Assembly: GCF_016219575.1 (NCBI RefSeq)
Contig: NZ_JACRMG010000020.1
Coordinates: 1 to 64,000, forward strand
Length of the DNA stretch: 64,000 bases
Direction: 5' to 3'
Origin: Bradyrhizobium sp.
GTDB lineage: Bacteria; Pseudomonadota; Alphaproteobacteria; Rhizobiales; Xanthobacteraceae
Positions 1-8,962 of this stretch are shown here, in pieces (the first letter of the stretch is position 1; the number at the start of each line of letters is the position of its first letter). Both the position numbers and the translations under genes were made by a program. The notes beneath the pieces are model-generated. The model searched no databases, had not been told where the DNA came from, and saw only the letters and a program-made list of their open reading frames with translations.

Positions 1-168
1 AAGCAGCTTACTGAAAATGCTATCGCGAAATCGCATGCTCGGCCTTCTGTGTCTCGACAACCAGAAATGACCGATTTGCCTCGGTCGCGCCGGGCATGCA
101 CCGCGACATAGTGAATCATTCCCCGGACAGCCCTGCGCAAGGGCGGGGAGAGGGAGAGGAGAGACAGC

Positions 169-1524
169 TCACTTCGCCTTCAGGAACTCCGCCACTTCCA
201 GCAGCACGAACTCGTTGTCGTCGGCCTTGTTGGGATCGCGGCTGGAGGAGAACGGCAGATTGTTGTCGTTGCCGACGATGATATGCGTGTCGTCGACGCG
301 GTCGACGTTCTCGATGGTGAAGAAGGGGAAGGTGAGCACGCCGTCGTTGAGCGGCTTCCTCGCCTTCTTGTCGGGATCGCGGATCTTCATCAGGTCGATA
401 TAGGCGATCTTGCGCACGGGCTTGCCGACATTGGCGTCCGACAGCTCGATCTTGTAGATGCGCTTGAACTTGGCGAGATCGGGGAAGCAGTTCTCGCCGC
501 GCTGACCCTGCGGGCAGGCCTTGTCGGCGGTGCCTTCGCCATTGTCGCGCTCGATGACCAGGCCGCTCGCCGCGTCGATCATGTTGAAGTCGCCGATGGC
601 ATTGCCGTTCTGCTCGAACACGTAGTGCCAGTAACGGCCGGTGAATTTTTCTGCGGCGATGTCGAACTCGAGGATGCGCGCGGCTTCCCTGCCGTTCACC
701 TTCTCGACATCCTTCTTCTCGGCATCCCACAGCGGCCCCTCGAGCAGGCCGTACAGGAATTTGCCGTCCTTCGATCCGCCGAAGCCCTCATAGCCCTTGG
801 AGCGGCGCAGGTTCACGGTGGTGTAGCTCGCGCCTGGCGCGCCCGGCGACTGCACCGACCAGTGATCCGGCGAGCGCACCGGCTTGCCGTCGGCCATGGT
901 CTCGAATACGGCGAGCACCTTGCCGGTCTTGTCGGCCTTCAGGATATAGGGCCCGAGCTCGTCGCCGATCCAGAAGGTATCGCCGACGATCTGGAATCCC
1001 TCGGTGTCGAAATCGGCGCCGGTCAGGTAACGCTTCGCCGAGTCCTCATGCACGATGCGGAACGGCACCTTGCGGTCGGGATCGTGCAGGAACACGGTTT
1101 CGTGGCGATCGACCTTGCCGCTCGCCCAGTCGATCTTGTAGCGGTTGAGATACAGCATCGAGTCCGGCGAGTTGTAGCGCGAGCCCATGCCGTTGTCGGT
1201 GACGACCCAGAATTCGCCGTTGCCCATCGACTTGATGCCGGAATGGCCCTGCAGCGGCTGGCCCTTGAACGGCAGCGACACGCCGGTCGGCCGCTCGTAG
1301 GACTTGCCCATCACGCTGCCGACGGCGTCGACCCGCTTGCCGGTGGTGTACTTGCCCGCCGTCTTCAGATCGGCCGGCGCGTCGGCCGGCGCGTCGATGA
1401 AGCTTTGGGCCGGCAGCACGGCGTGACCCTTGAGGGTGGCCGGGAATTCGCCCTCGCCCTGCGCGTAGGCGGCGCCTGTAAGCAGCAAGACGGATGCGAC
1501 GGAAGCGAGCAGTGACACGCGCAT
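169..1524 (-). CDS. Phytase-like (esterase-like) secreted beta-propeller protein
   Basis: The protein is 451 residues with a clear signal peptide (MRVSLLASVASVLLLTGAAYAQ). I chose this ATG because the 15 residues upstream of it would block the signal peptide. The body matches the phytase-like / esterase-like family: it has a GHSGIKSMGNGEFWVVTDNG segment near the N-terminus and an FDTEGFQIVGDTFWIGDELG block in the middle, both typical of propeller blades in this family. The known family hydrolyses phosphoesters or is uncharacterised; the substrate cannot be read from sequence. It probably acts in the periplasm. It stands alone on the minus strand, ahead of a dehydrogenase gene on the same strand. 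The family call is firm; the activity is inferred. Confidence 0.85.
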   Translation of the reverse strand: MRVSLLASVASVLLLTGAAYAQGEGEFPATLKGHAVLPAQSFIDAPADAPADLKTAGKYTTGKRVDAVGSVMGKSYERPTGVSLPFKGQPLQGHSGIKSMGNGEFWVVTDNGMGSRYNSPDSMLYLNRYKIDWASGKVDRHETVFLHDPDRKVPFRIVHEDSAKRYLTGADFDTEGFQIVGDTFWIGDELGPYILKADKTGKVLAVFETMADGKPVRSPDHWSVQSPGAPGASYTTVNLRRSKGYEGFGGSKDGKFLYGLLEGPLWDAEKKDVEKVNGREAARILEFDIAAEKFTGRYWHYVFEQNGNAIGDFNMIDAASGLVIERDNGEGTADKACPQGQRGENCFPDLAKFKRIYKIELSDANVGKPVRKIAYIDLMKIRDPDKKARKPLNDGVLTFPFFTIENVDRVDDTHIIVGNDNNLPFSSSRDPNKADDNEFVLLEVAEFLKAK

Positions 1525-1674
1525 GGTTGTTCTCCTGAGAGTGACGATGCGCGGTGTTGTCGGGAACATGCGTGACGGAGCACTGACGGATCGATGACGC
1601 TGCCGTGACAGCGGTGGACAGCGCTTGCGGCGTTACGCCGCCATCTCGCGCATCAATCCGTCGTTGCCACAGGT

Positions 1675-2718
1675 TCAGCTGTTCGGACCGCGATCCATGC
1701 TGACGGGCTGCCAGCGGCGGAGCTGCGTGTTCTGCAATACCGACGGATTGACGCAGCTCACCGGCCACATGCCCTGCAGAACCAGCGACAATTCGTAGCC
1801 GACGCGACGCTTGCGCGCTTCGTCGAAACGCGCCGAGGCCGAGGCGACATGCGCAGTCAGCGTCACGTTGTCCATTCCGAGCATCGGGTTGTTGTGCGAC
1901 GGCGGCTCCTTCTCCAGCACGTCGAGCGCAGCATGCGCGATCCAGCCTTCCTGCAGCGCCTTGATCAGCGCCTCCTCGTCCACGGTGGCGCCGCGGCCGG
2001 TATTGATGAAGGTTGCGGTCTTCTTCATCTGGCGGAAATGCTTCTCGCCGAGCATGTGGTGGACCTCGGGCCGCGCCGGCGCGTGCATCGAGATGAAATC
2101 CGATTGCGACAACACCTCGGACAGCGTCGCCGGCATCACGCCGTGATCGTAAATCAGCGTTTCCTGGATGAAGGGATCGAAGGCCATCATCCGCAGTCCG
2201 AACGGCGCGGCGCGTTTCGCCACGGCGCGGGCGACGCGGCCGAAGGAGATGAAGCCGAGCGTCTGGCCCATCAGCCGCGGGATCTTCAGCAGCTGCGGCC
2301 GGCCCTCTTTCCAGCGCCCCTCGCGCACCATCTTGTCCTGCTCGACCAGGCGGCGGAAGCCGCCGAGCAGCAGCGCCATGGCGTGGTCGGCGACCTCCTC
2401 GATGAAGGTGTCGGGCACGTTGGTGACGGGGATGCCGCGGGCGGTCGCGGCCTTGACGTCCACGCTGTCGACACCGACGGTGCCGAGCGTGATCACCTTG
2501 CAGCTCTCCAGTGCGTCGATGATCGCCTTGGAGATCGGCATGCCCTTGGCGTAGATCGCATCGGCATTCTTCGCGGCCGCGATGAATTCGGCTTCGTTGG
2601 CCGGCGCCTCGATGATCTCGGCCCCGATCGGGTCGAGCGCTTCCCGCTCAAGATCGTAGCCGCCGCCGGCGACCGTGAAACTCGCGCCCTTCGGCGTCAG
2701 CACCCTGTACTTCGGCAT
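1675..2718 (-). CDS. D-isomer-specific 2-hydroxyacid dehydrogenase
   Basis: This is a 347-residue NAD(P)-dependent dehydrogenase of the phosphoglycerate dehydrogenase-like superfamily. The nucleotide-binding stretch LGFISFGRVARAVAKRAAPF lies about one third to half way along. Downstream are the substrate-side Arg in HAPARPEVHH, the TGRGATVDEEAL motif, the Glu in DVLEKEPPSHNNP and the catalytic His in LTAHVAS, in the order expected of the family. The enzyme reduces a 2-oxoacid or oxidises a D-2-hydroxyacid; the specific substrate is not evident. The C-terminus extends about 25 residues past the usual end with no recognisable domain. The N-terminus MPKYRVLTPKG is a normal start. Confidence 0.9.
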   Translation of the reverse strand: MPKYRVLTPKGASFTVAGGGYDLEREALDPIGAEIIEAPANEAEFIAAAKNADAIYAKGMPISKAIIDALESCKVITLGTVGVDSVDVKAATARGIPVTNVPDTFIEEVADHAMALLLGGFRRLVEQDKMVREGRWKEGRPQLLKIPRLMGQTLGFISFGRVARAVAKRAAPFGLRMMAFDPFIQETLIYDHGVMPATLSEVLSQSDFISMHAPARPEVHHMLGEKHFRQMKKTATFINTGRGATVDEEALIKALQEGWIAHAALDVLEKEPPSHNNPMLGMDNVTLTAHVASASARFDEARKRRVGYELSLVLQGMWPVSCVNPSVLQNTQLRRWQPVSMDRGPNS

Positions 2719-2942
2719 TTCCTGCTCCCGATTTGACTGGTCGGTGTTGCTTGTGGCCGCGACCGTCGCCCGGCCGCGCTCCCTGCAATTCCCGGTTGCT
2801 CAATCGGAGAGCATTCTCCTATTTCGCGTCCGGACTTCTACGGGGAACTTTCGTAAGAAACCGCTAAAGGCTCTCACGATAACGTGCAGCGAATCAATCC
2901 GCCAACTGCCTCTCCCGCCGCATATTTTCCGGAGACTTCCCT

Positions 2943-4628
2943 GTGAAACTGTCCAATCTGAAGATCACGCCCAAGCTCGGGATCCTGCTGGGTGTGACCC
3001 TCCTCGGTCTCTGCATGGCCGGCGTCCTTGCCGGCTACCTGATGCAGCGCGAGATGCTCAATGCGCGCGTCGAGCAGACCAAGGCCATCGTCGAGATGGC
3101 GAAGAACATGGCGGCCAGCTACAAGAAACAGATCGATGCCGGCGAAATGACCAAGGAGCAGGCGCGCGCCGAGTTCGGCAAGCGCGGCAACGCTCTCACT
3201 TACGACAACGGCAACGGCTATTTGTTCGGCACCGGCTATGACGGCATCACCGTGATGGCGCCCAACCCGGCGCACATCGGCACCAACCGCATGGATGTCG
3301 TCACCAACGGCCGCAAACTCTCCGTTGAACTGTTGGAAGGCGTCAAGAAGAACGGCGAGATACTGCTCTACTACGAATACATGAAGCCCGGCACGGAGAA
3401 GCCGATCCGCAAGCTCGGCTATGCCGTCGTCGCGCCGGGCCTCGACATGTATGTCGGCACCGGCGCCTATCTCGACGACATCGACGCCAAGATGGCGCCG
3501 ATCGCCTGGCTGCTCGGTCTCGCCGTGCTCGGCATCGCCATCATCGCCGGCAGCATCGCCTGGCTGATCGGCCGCAGCATCTCGAAGCCGCTCGGCCTGC
3601 TCGGTGCACGCATGCAGGGGCTGGCCGAAGGCAAGCTGGACGGCGAGATTCCCGGCCTCGGCCGCGGCGACGAGATCGGCGGGATGGCCGCGACCGTGCA
3701 GATCTTCAAGGACAATGCGGTCCGCATCCGCGGGCTGGAGCAGGCCGAGGCCGAGACCCAGAAGCGTGCGGCCGCCGAACGGCGCTCGGCGATGGAAAGC
3801 CTCGCCAACGATTTCGAGCGCTCCGTCAGCGGCATCGTCCGCTCGGTCTCGACCGCGGCCACCGGCATGCAGGGCACCGCGCAATCGATGACGGCGACCG
3901 CCAGCGACGCCAGTGCGCGCGCCGCCACGGTGAGCGCGGCGTCCGAAAGCGCCTCCAACAATGTCGGCACGGTCGCGGCTGCCGCCGAGGAGCTGTCGAG
4001 CTCGGTTGCCGAGATTTCCCGCCAGGTCTCGCGCTCCAGCGAGATCGCCAGCAAGGCCGTGCAGGACGCCCAGCGCACCAACGGCATCGTGCAGGCGCTC
4101 TCCACCGGTGCCGAGAAGATCGGCGAGGTGGTGAAGCTGATCCACAGCATCGCCGCGCAGACCAACCTGCTCGCGCTCAACGCCACCATCGAGGCGGCGC
4201 GCGCCGGCGAATCCGGCCGCGGCTTTGCGGTGGTCGCTTCCGAAGTGAAGGCGCTGGCCAACCAGACCGCGAAGGCGACGGAAGAGATTTCCGCCCAGGT
4301 CGCGGCGATGCAGGCCTCCACCGGCGAGGCCGTCGCCTCGATCGGCGGCATCGGTCAGACCATCGCCCAGATGAGCGAGATCACCTCCTCGATCTCGACC
4401 TCGATCGACCAGCAGGGCGATGCGACCCGCGAGATCGCGCGCAACATCCAGCAGGTCGCGGCCGGCTCCAGCGAGATCAACGCCAATATCGGCAGCGTCA
4501 CCTCGGCGGCGGCGGCCACCGGCACGGCGGCTTCCGACGTGCTGTCCAACGCCAAAGAGCTGGACAATCAGTCCGGCATGCTGCGCGACGCCGTCGACCA
4601 GTTCCTCGCCAAGGTCCGCGCGGCGTAA
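2943..4628 (+). CDS. Methyl-accepting chemotaxis protein with single Cache sensor domain
   Basis: The chemoreceptor has 561 residues. The order is a first membrane segment (about residues 12-32), a periplasmic single Cache (sCache_2-type) domain (about 40-180) with the GNGYLFGTGYDGITVMAPNP core, a second membrane segment (about 182-208), a HAMP domain, and a long cytoplasmic coiled-coil signalling domain. The kinase-binding hairpin tip includes GRGFAVVASEVKALANQTAK. It starts at a GTG codon, with the membrane segment directly after it. Receptors of this type feed the CheA/CheW system; single Cache domains often bind small carboxylates, but the ligand is unknown here. A strong intrinsic terminator follows the stop codon, so the gene is monocistronic. 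Confidence 0.93.
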   Translation: MKLSNLKITPKLGILLGVTLLGLCMAGVLAGYLMQREMLNARVEQTKAIVEMAKNMAASYKKQIDAGEMTKEQARAEFGKRGNALTYDNGNGYLFGTGYDGITVMAPNPAHIGTNRMDVVTNGRKLSVELLEGVKKNGEILLYYEYMKPGTEKPIRKLGYAVVAPGLDMYVGTGAYLDDIDAKMAPIAWLLGLAVLGIAIIAGSIAWLIGRSISKPLGLLGARMQGLAEGKLDGEIPGLGRGDEIGGMAATVQIFKDNAVRIRGLEQAEAETQKRAAAERRSAMESLANDFERSVSGIVRSVSTAATGMQGTAQSMTATASDASARAATVSAASESASNNVGTVAAAAEELSSSVAEISRQVSRSSEIASKAVQDAQRTNGIVQALSTGAEKIGEVVKLIHSIAAQTNLLALNATIEAARAGESGRGFAVVASEVKALANQTAKATEEISAQVAAMQASTGEAVASIGGIGQTIAQMSEITSSISTSIDQQGDATREIARNIQQVAAGSSEINANIGSVTSAAAATGTAASDVLSNAKELDNQSGMLRDAVDQFLAKVRAA

Positions 4629-4656
4629 TCCTTCTCAGCACCCGCCACGCATGCAA

Positions 4657-4690
4657 ATGCCCGGCCTCGCGGCCGGGCATTCTTGTTTTG
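4657..4690 (+). terminator. Intrinsic terminator after the chemoreceptor gene
   Basis: A perfect 10-bp GC-rich stem (ATGCCCGGCC / GGCCGGGCAT) with a 4-base loop is followed by TCTTGTTTTG. It lies about 30 bases after the stop codon of the chemotaxis receptor on the same strand. Confidence 0.85.
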
Positions 4691-4702
4691 GCTCCATCCA
4701 TT

Positions 4703-4792
4703 CGTCATGGCCGGGCTTGACCCGGCCATCCACGACTTCCTTGCCAAGTCGCACCAAAGACGTGGATGCCCGGGACAAGCCCGGGCATGACG
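4703..4792. repeat. Intergenic palindromic repeat, family A (copy 1)
   Basis: About 90 bases with inverted ends: CGTCATGGCCGGGCTTGACC on the left and CCCGGGCATGACG on the right. A second copy with nearly identical arms but a different central loop lies at 23417-23504. This is a REP/RPE-type element placed between two convergent genes. Confidence 0.8.
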
Positions 4793-4808
4793 GGAGTGAG
4801 CGGATGGC

Positions 4809-5771
4809 CTACTGCTTCTCGATCTTGGCGTCCGCGATCAGCTTCTCCCACACCTTGAGCTGATCCTTGACGAACGCATCGAACTCCTCCTGGGGGCCCG
4901 AAAAGGCCTCCATGCCGCGCTCCGCAAGTGCCGCCTTGATGTCCGGCCGTTCCACGATCTTGCGGATTTCCGCGTTCAGCTTCGTGACGACGTCCTTCGG
5001 CATGTTGGCGGGACCGAAATAGCCTTGCCAGGACGTGATGTCGAAGCCCTTCACCGTCTCGTCCATGGTCGGCAATTCCGGCATCAGCGCCGACTTCTTC
5101 TTGGTGGTGACGGCGAGCGCCCGCAGCGACCCCGCCTTGACATGGGGCAGGCCGGTCAGCACGTCGATGAACATCATGGAGGTTCGGCCGGCCATCAGGT
5201 CGGTCAGCGCCGGCGGCGAGCTCTTGTAGGGCACGTGCAGGAGATCGATGCCGGCCAGCTGCGCAAAGGTCGCGCCGGACACGATCGCCGCCGAAGAGCC
5301 GCTGGCATAAGAGTACTTGCCCGGCTCCTTCTTGGCCAATGCCACCAGCTCGGCGACCGACTTGGCCGGGATTTCAGGGTTGATCACCAGCATGAACGGC
5401 AAGTCGCCGGTGCGCGCGATCGGCGTGAAATCCTTGATCGGGTCATAGATCATGTTCGCGAGCAAATAGGGATTGGCCGAGTGCGGGGTGTTCGTGCTCA
5501 CCATCAGCGTGTAGCCGTCGGGCGCGGAGCGCGCGACATAGCTCGCCGCGATCGAGCCGCTGGCGCCGGCCTTGTTGTCGATCACGGTGCCGACGCCCAG
5601 CGCAGTGCCGAGCTCCTTGGCGATGATGCGTGTCGTGGTGTCTGTACCGCTGCCGGCCGCGAACGGCAGCACCAGCGTGATGTTGCGGTTCGGATAGGGG
5701 GCCTGAGCAAAGGCGGCGGCCGACAGCAGCGTCAACGCCGCGGCCATTGCGCCACGCGAAATATTCTTCAT
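4809..5771 (-). CDS. Bug-family tripartite tricarboxylate transporter receptor
   Basis: The protein is about 320 residues: an exported solute receptor of the Bug (TctC-like) family with signal peptide MKNISRGAMAAALTLLSAAAFA. Family features include YPNRNITLVLPFAAGSGTD at the mature N-terminus, the VIDNKAGASGSIAASYVA segment, the DGYTLMVSTNTPHSANPYL block and the C-terminal AERGMEAFSG segment. These proteins capture carboxylates in the periplasm, usually for a TctAB membrane pair; no tctA or tctB gene is next to it, so it is an orphan receptor. An alternative ATG 12 bases upstream (5783) is possible; both have a purine-rich sequence nearby. The ligand is unknown. Confidence 0.88.
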   Translation of the reverse strand: MKNISRGAMAAALTLLSAAAFAQAPYPNRNITLVLPFAAGSGTDTTTRIIAKELGTALGVGTVIDNKAGASGSIAASYVARSAPDGYTLMVSTNTPHSANPYLLANMIYDPIKDFTPIARTGDLPFMLVINPEIPAKSVAELVALAKKEPGKYSYASGSSAAIVSGATFAQLAGIDLLHVPYKSSPPALTDLMAGRTSMMFIDVLTGLPHVKAGSLRALAVTTKKKSALMPELPTMDETVKGFDITSWQGYFGPANMPKDVVTKLNAEIRKIVERPDIKAALAERGMEAFSGPQEEFDAFVKDQLKVWEKLIADAKIEKQ

Positions 5772-5886
5772 CGTATGGATCATCCTCTGGCGTCTCCTGG
5801 ACACGTTTCTTGGGCAGGTTGGCCGGCAAACTAGCCGGTCCGGACGCGAAGCGGAAGCCGGTCAGGCGATCCGTCGCAGCCACAAT

Positions 5887-6819
5887 TCAGGCGCGCGCGG
5901 AAGCCTGCCTTGAGGCGATGACGATGCCGGCCAGCACCAGCGCGTAGCCCGTCAGGTGAAACAGGCGGAGCCGCTCGCCGAGCAGCAGGATCGCCATCGC
6001 CGAGCCGAATACCGGCACCAGATGCAGGAACGGCGCCGAGCGGTTGGGGCCGATCAGCGCGATGCCGCGGTTGAAGAAGAGATAGGCGAGCGTGGAGGGG
6101 AAGATCATCACGTACAGCATCGTGGCCGCGGTCAGGGCGTCCGGCTTCAGCGTGACGCCGTTCAGGAACTCCCAAACCGAGAACGGAAGCAACAGCACGG
6201 CACCGCAGCCGATGGTGAAGGAGATCAGCGAGAGCTGATGCGTCTTCGGCCGGTACGGCATCAGCGCGGAATAGAGGCCGAAGCTGAGCACGGCGGCGCC
6301 GAACATCAGGTCGCCGCGGTTGAAACGGATCGAGGCAAGTGCTGCGAGATCGCCGCGCAGGAGGATGACGAGCACGCCGGACAGCGACAGGATGATGCCT
6401 GCGAATTGCGCCAGCGTCAGCCGCACGCCGAACAGCACCAGCGACCACAGCGCCACGAACAGCGGCCCGGACGACTGGATCAGGAGCGCATTGAGCGCCT
6501 CGGTGTATTGCAGGGCCCAGTAGGAGATCGCGTTGTTGAACGCAAAGCCGGTGGCCGACAGCGCCAGCATCAGCGGCAGCTTTTCGCGCAGCGCCGGCCA
6601 GTCGGCCTTGAGATGCGGCCACGCGAACGGCAGCAGCATCGCGAATGCGCCGATCCAGCGCACGCAGGACAAGGTCATCGGCGGCACGTGGCCCGCGACG
6701 AAGCGCGCCAGCACGATGTTGCCGGCCCAGAACAGCGAGGTCAGGCTGAGCAGCAGATAGGGCTGGTTGTTGAGCCAGCCAACCGGATTGGCAGATGGCG
6801 CGGGCGCTGGATTTGTCAT
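5887..6819 (-). CDS. EamA/DMT-family transporter (paralog 1)
   Basis: The protein has about 310 residues with ten predicted membrane segments arranged as two EamA repeats. The N-terminal repeat begins NQPYLLLSLTSLFWAGNIVL and the second ends with the VFGSAMAILLLGERLRLFHL segment, both diagnostic of drug/metabolite exporters of the RhaT/EamA type. The chosen ATG removes a 19-residue extension with no membrane character. A close paralog with the same start (NQPYLLLSITALCWAGNAVV) lies at 12506-13447. The exported substrate is unknown. Confidence 0.88.
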   Translation of the reverse strand: MTNPAPAPSANPVGWLNNQPYLLLSLTSLFWAGNIVLARFVAGHVPPMTLSCVRWIGAFAMLLPFAWPHLKADWPALREKLPLMLALSATGFAFNNAISYWALQYTEALNALLIQSSGPLFVALWSLVLFGVRLTLAQFAGIILSLSGVLVILLRGDLAALASIRFNRGDLMFGAAVLSFGLYSALMPYRPKTHQLSLISFTIGCGAVLLLPFSVWEFLNGVTLKPDALTAATMLYVMIFPSTLAYLFFNRGIALIGPNRSAPFLHLVPVFGSAMAILLLGERLRLFHLTGYALVLAGIVIASRQASARA

Positions 6820-6932
6820 CTTGCTGTTGCCAACAAAGGCCGGATTTGCCCGGCACGGCAAGCCCCGTGCGTGCAAGGCTACCGTGCAAGGCTACAATGC
6901 CGGGAATCATGCGCGGGTGCAGGCCCGGGCCG

Positions 6933-8219
6933 CTACTCGCGGTGGCGCGTGCCCGCATCGCGCGCGGGGCCGGCTTCGCCATGACCGCGCTGCTGCTTCA
7001 GGCGATCGGCGAACTCCTGGCGCCGCCTGCGCCGCTCGCTGACCGGCCGCCACGGCGGAGGCGGGATCGCAATTCGCGGCCGTGCGCCGGCAATCCGGGC
7101 GACGGGCCGGTCGACGTCCTTCGACCATCCCCGATACCAGGCCACCGCGACCATGATCGCAAGGCCGCAGGCGCCCACGGCGAGCTGAGCCGGTACGCTG
7201 TTGGAGAACGCAATGAGGACGAAATGCGCCACGAAGGACAGGTACACGCCGACGCAGAACACCTCGAGCGAATGCTGGCCGCATTTGATCAGTGGCGCAA
7301 AGACCGGCCACTGCAGGCCGCGCCAGTCGATTGGCATGAAGTGGACGACCAGCACCATCAGTGCAGCCAGATGCGCCACCCGGTAGGGCGCCAGATAGGT
7401 CTTGTCATTGGGAACGAAGACCGCGCGAAGTCCCTCAGGGAACAGCGTACGCAGCGCGGGGACGGGCTCGGACATTGTCATGGCAAACGCAAAGACCAGG
7501 AAGGCGATGCTGAGCCACAGGCTCCAGCGCGAAAGCGCGACAGTCGCGAGCCGGGCGGCGCCGCCGAGCGCAAGCCAGGCGCCGATCAGGAACAGGAATT
7601 GCCAGGTGAAGGGATCGAAATACCAGACGCCCGTCGGATAGGAGGTGAGGTCCCAGTGGTATTGGCGGGCCGCGATGTAGAGCGCGAGCGAGGCCAGCAT
7701 GACGGCGTCGGGGCCGTACAGCATCAGCCACAGCACCAGCGGAAACACCGCCATCAACACGATGTAGAGCGGCAATACGTCGAGGTTGACCGGCTTGTAG
7801 CTCAGGATGAGGACATGGGTCAGCAATTCGGCCGGGTGACTCAGCAAGTGAGCCACGTTGAATTCGTGCAGCAGGGCGGGAAGGTCGAAACCCTGCGCAA
7901 TATGGTGGATGGACGCGGTGTAGACCAGGAACAGCAGCAGCTGCGCTATGTAGATCTGCCCGACGCGCTTCCACACCCGCGTCGCGCCGATGATGAAGCC
8001 CCGCTCCAGCATCATTCGGGCATAGACCAGGGTTGCCGTGTACCCGGAGATGAACACGAACATGTCCGCGCCGTCGGAAAAGCCGTAGTTGCGGATCGTC
8101 AGCCACGCCAGCAGGCTGTTTGGAATATGGCCGAAGAAGATCAGCCAGTTCGCCAACCCGCGGAACAGGTCGAGCCGCAGGTCGCGACCCAGATCCGGAA
8201 GGGCGGCGCGGACCTTCAT
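6933..8219 (-). CDS. OpgC-domain membrane acyltransferase
   Basis: The protein has 428 residues and many membrane segments. The N-terminal LDLFRGLANWLIFFGHIPN and FSDGADMFVFISGYTATLVY blocks match the OpgC family, whose founding member succinylates periplasmic glucans in the inner membrane. The last 70 residues are polar and Arg-rich (RRRRQEFADRLKQQRGH) and likely cytoplasmic. I started at MKVRAALPDLGRDLRLDLF because the membrane core begins just after it. A FixK/FNR-type palindrome (8336-8349) lies 117 bases upstream, so oxygen-responsive control is possible. The substrate is an inference from the family only. Confidence 0.85.
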   Translation of the reverse strand: MKVRAALPDLGRDLRLDLFRGLANWLIFFGHIPNSLLAWLTIRNYGFSDGADMFVFISGYTATLVYARMMLERGFIIGATRVWKRVGQIYIAQLLLFLVYTASIHHIAQGFDLPALLHEFNVAHLLSHPAELLTHVLILSYKPVNLDVLPLYIVLMAVFPLVLWLMLYGPDAVMLASLALYIAARQYHWDLTSYPTGVWYFDPFTWQFLFLIGAWLALGGAARLATVALSRWSLWLSIAFLVFAFAMTMSEPVPALRTLFPEGLRAVFVPNDKTYLAPYRVAHLAALMVLVVHFMPIDWRGLQWPVFAPLIKCGQHSLEVFCVGVYLSFVAHFVLIAFSNSVPAQLAVGACGLAIMVAVAWYRGWSKDVDRPVARIAGARPRIAIPPPPWRPVSERRRRRQEFADRLKQQRGHGEAGPARDAGTRHRE

Positions 8220-8335
8220 TTGCCGGCTCGGCTGGAGGTCGTGTGTCGGCTGCAGGCGCAAATCTCGGCCAATTTGTGCTCCCGGGTCGGCCGCTGACGA
8301 GCATATACTCATATTTCTGCCTGCTTCCAGTACCG

Positions 8336-8349
8336 TTGACCTGGATCAA
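8336..8349. promoter_or_regulatory. FixK/FNR-type box between opgC-like and DUF1330 genes
   Basis: TTGACCTGGATCAA matches the TTG-N8-CAA dyad bound by FixK2/FNR proteins, close to the classical TTGATCTGGATCAA. It lies in the divergent gap. It is centred 123 bases before the OpgC-like start and 46 bases before the DUF1330 start, so the spacing fits the OpgC-like gene better. Confidence 0.6.
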
Positions 8350-8388
8350 CCGGTAGCGGGCCGGTCGCGCGTGCAATGGAGGAAGCGG

Positions 8389-8790
8389 ATGGGCGTCGAT
8401 CTCCTGAACATCGAGGGACTGAAGGAAATCGATCCGGAGGGGCCGGTCGTGATGGTCAATCTGATGCGCTTCCGCAAGCGCTCGCTCGACGGCGACGGCT
8501 CCGGCTGGGACGCCTATCTGCGCTACAGCGCTCTCACGGTACCGATGATCAAGGCCCGCGGCGGCACGCTGTTGTGGACCGGCGACGCCAAGGCGGTCGC
8601 GCTCGGCGCCGAGGCCGGCAACCGGTGGGACTATCTCGCACGGGTCTATTACCCCGGCGTCGCCGCCTTCCTCGACATGATGACATCGGCCGACTACGAG
8701 ACGAACTGCGATCCCCACCGCCGCAACGGCTGCGAGGAGCATGTCATCATCTGCACGAAGGAAGCGTACAGCAAGTTCAGGATCGGGTAG
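8389..8790 (+). CDS. DUF1330 family protein
   Basis: This is a 133-residue soluble protein. GPVVMVNLMRFRK near the N-terminus and FLDMMTSADYETNCDPHRRN near the C-terminus match DUF1330 / dimeric alpha-beta barrel (EthD-like) proteins. The start is set by GGAGGAAG about 6 bases before the ATG. The function of the family is not established. It is divergent from the OpgC-like gene and shares a gap with a FixK-type box. Weakly coding-looking sequence follows to 8941 but is not supported as a gene. Confidence 0.8.
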   Translation: MGVDLLNIEGLKEIDPEGPVVMVNLMRFRKRSLDGDGSGWDAYLRYSALTVPMIKARGGTLLWTGDAKAVALGAEAGNRWDYLARVYYPGVAAFLDMMTSADYETNCDPHRRNGCEEHVIICTKEAYSKFRIG

Positions 8791-8962
8791 GCAACCTCAT
8801 GGAGATTATTCATTCGCCCGCGGCCAGGACAGGAAGTGCTCGAAACCGGACTACGCGGTCTGGGTGCTCAAATGCAGCAACGCGGGTGACAGGATCAGCC
8901 GGGTGCCCGACCTGCTGGCGAAGATCGAACAACTTCGGTGAGAAGCCGGCAAGCAGCGGGGC

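Noticed and set aside
1..168. Left edge of the window
   Set aside because: A G-rich arm at 131-165 resembles repeat family B, but no matching second arm or gene is present.
283..1515. 410-residue open frame opposite the phytase-like gene
   Set aside because: It mirrors the codon bias of the real gene on the other strand and shows no family pattern.
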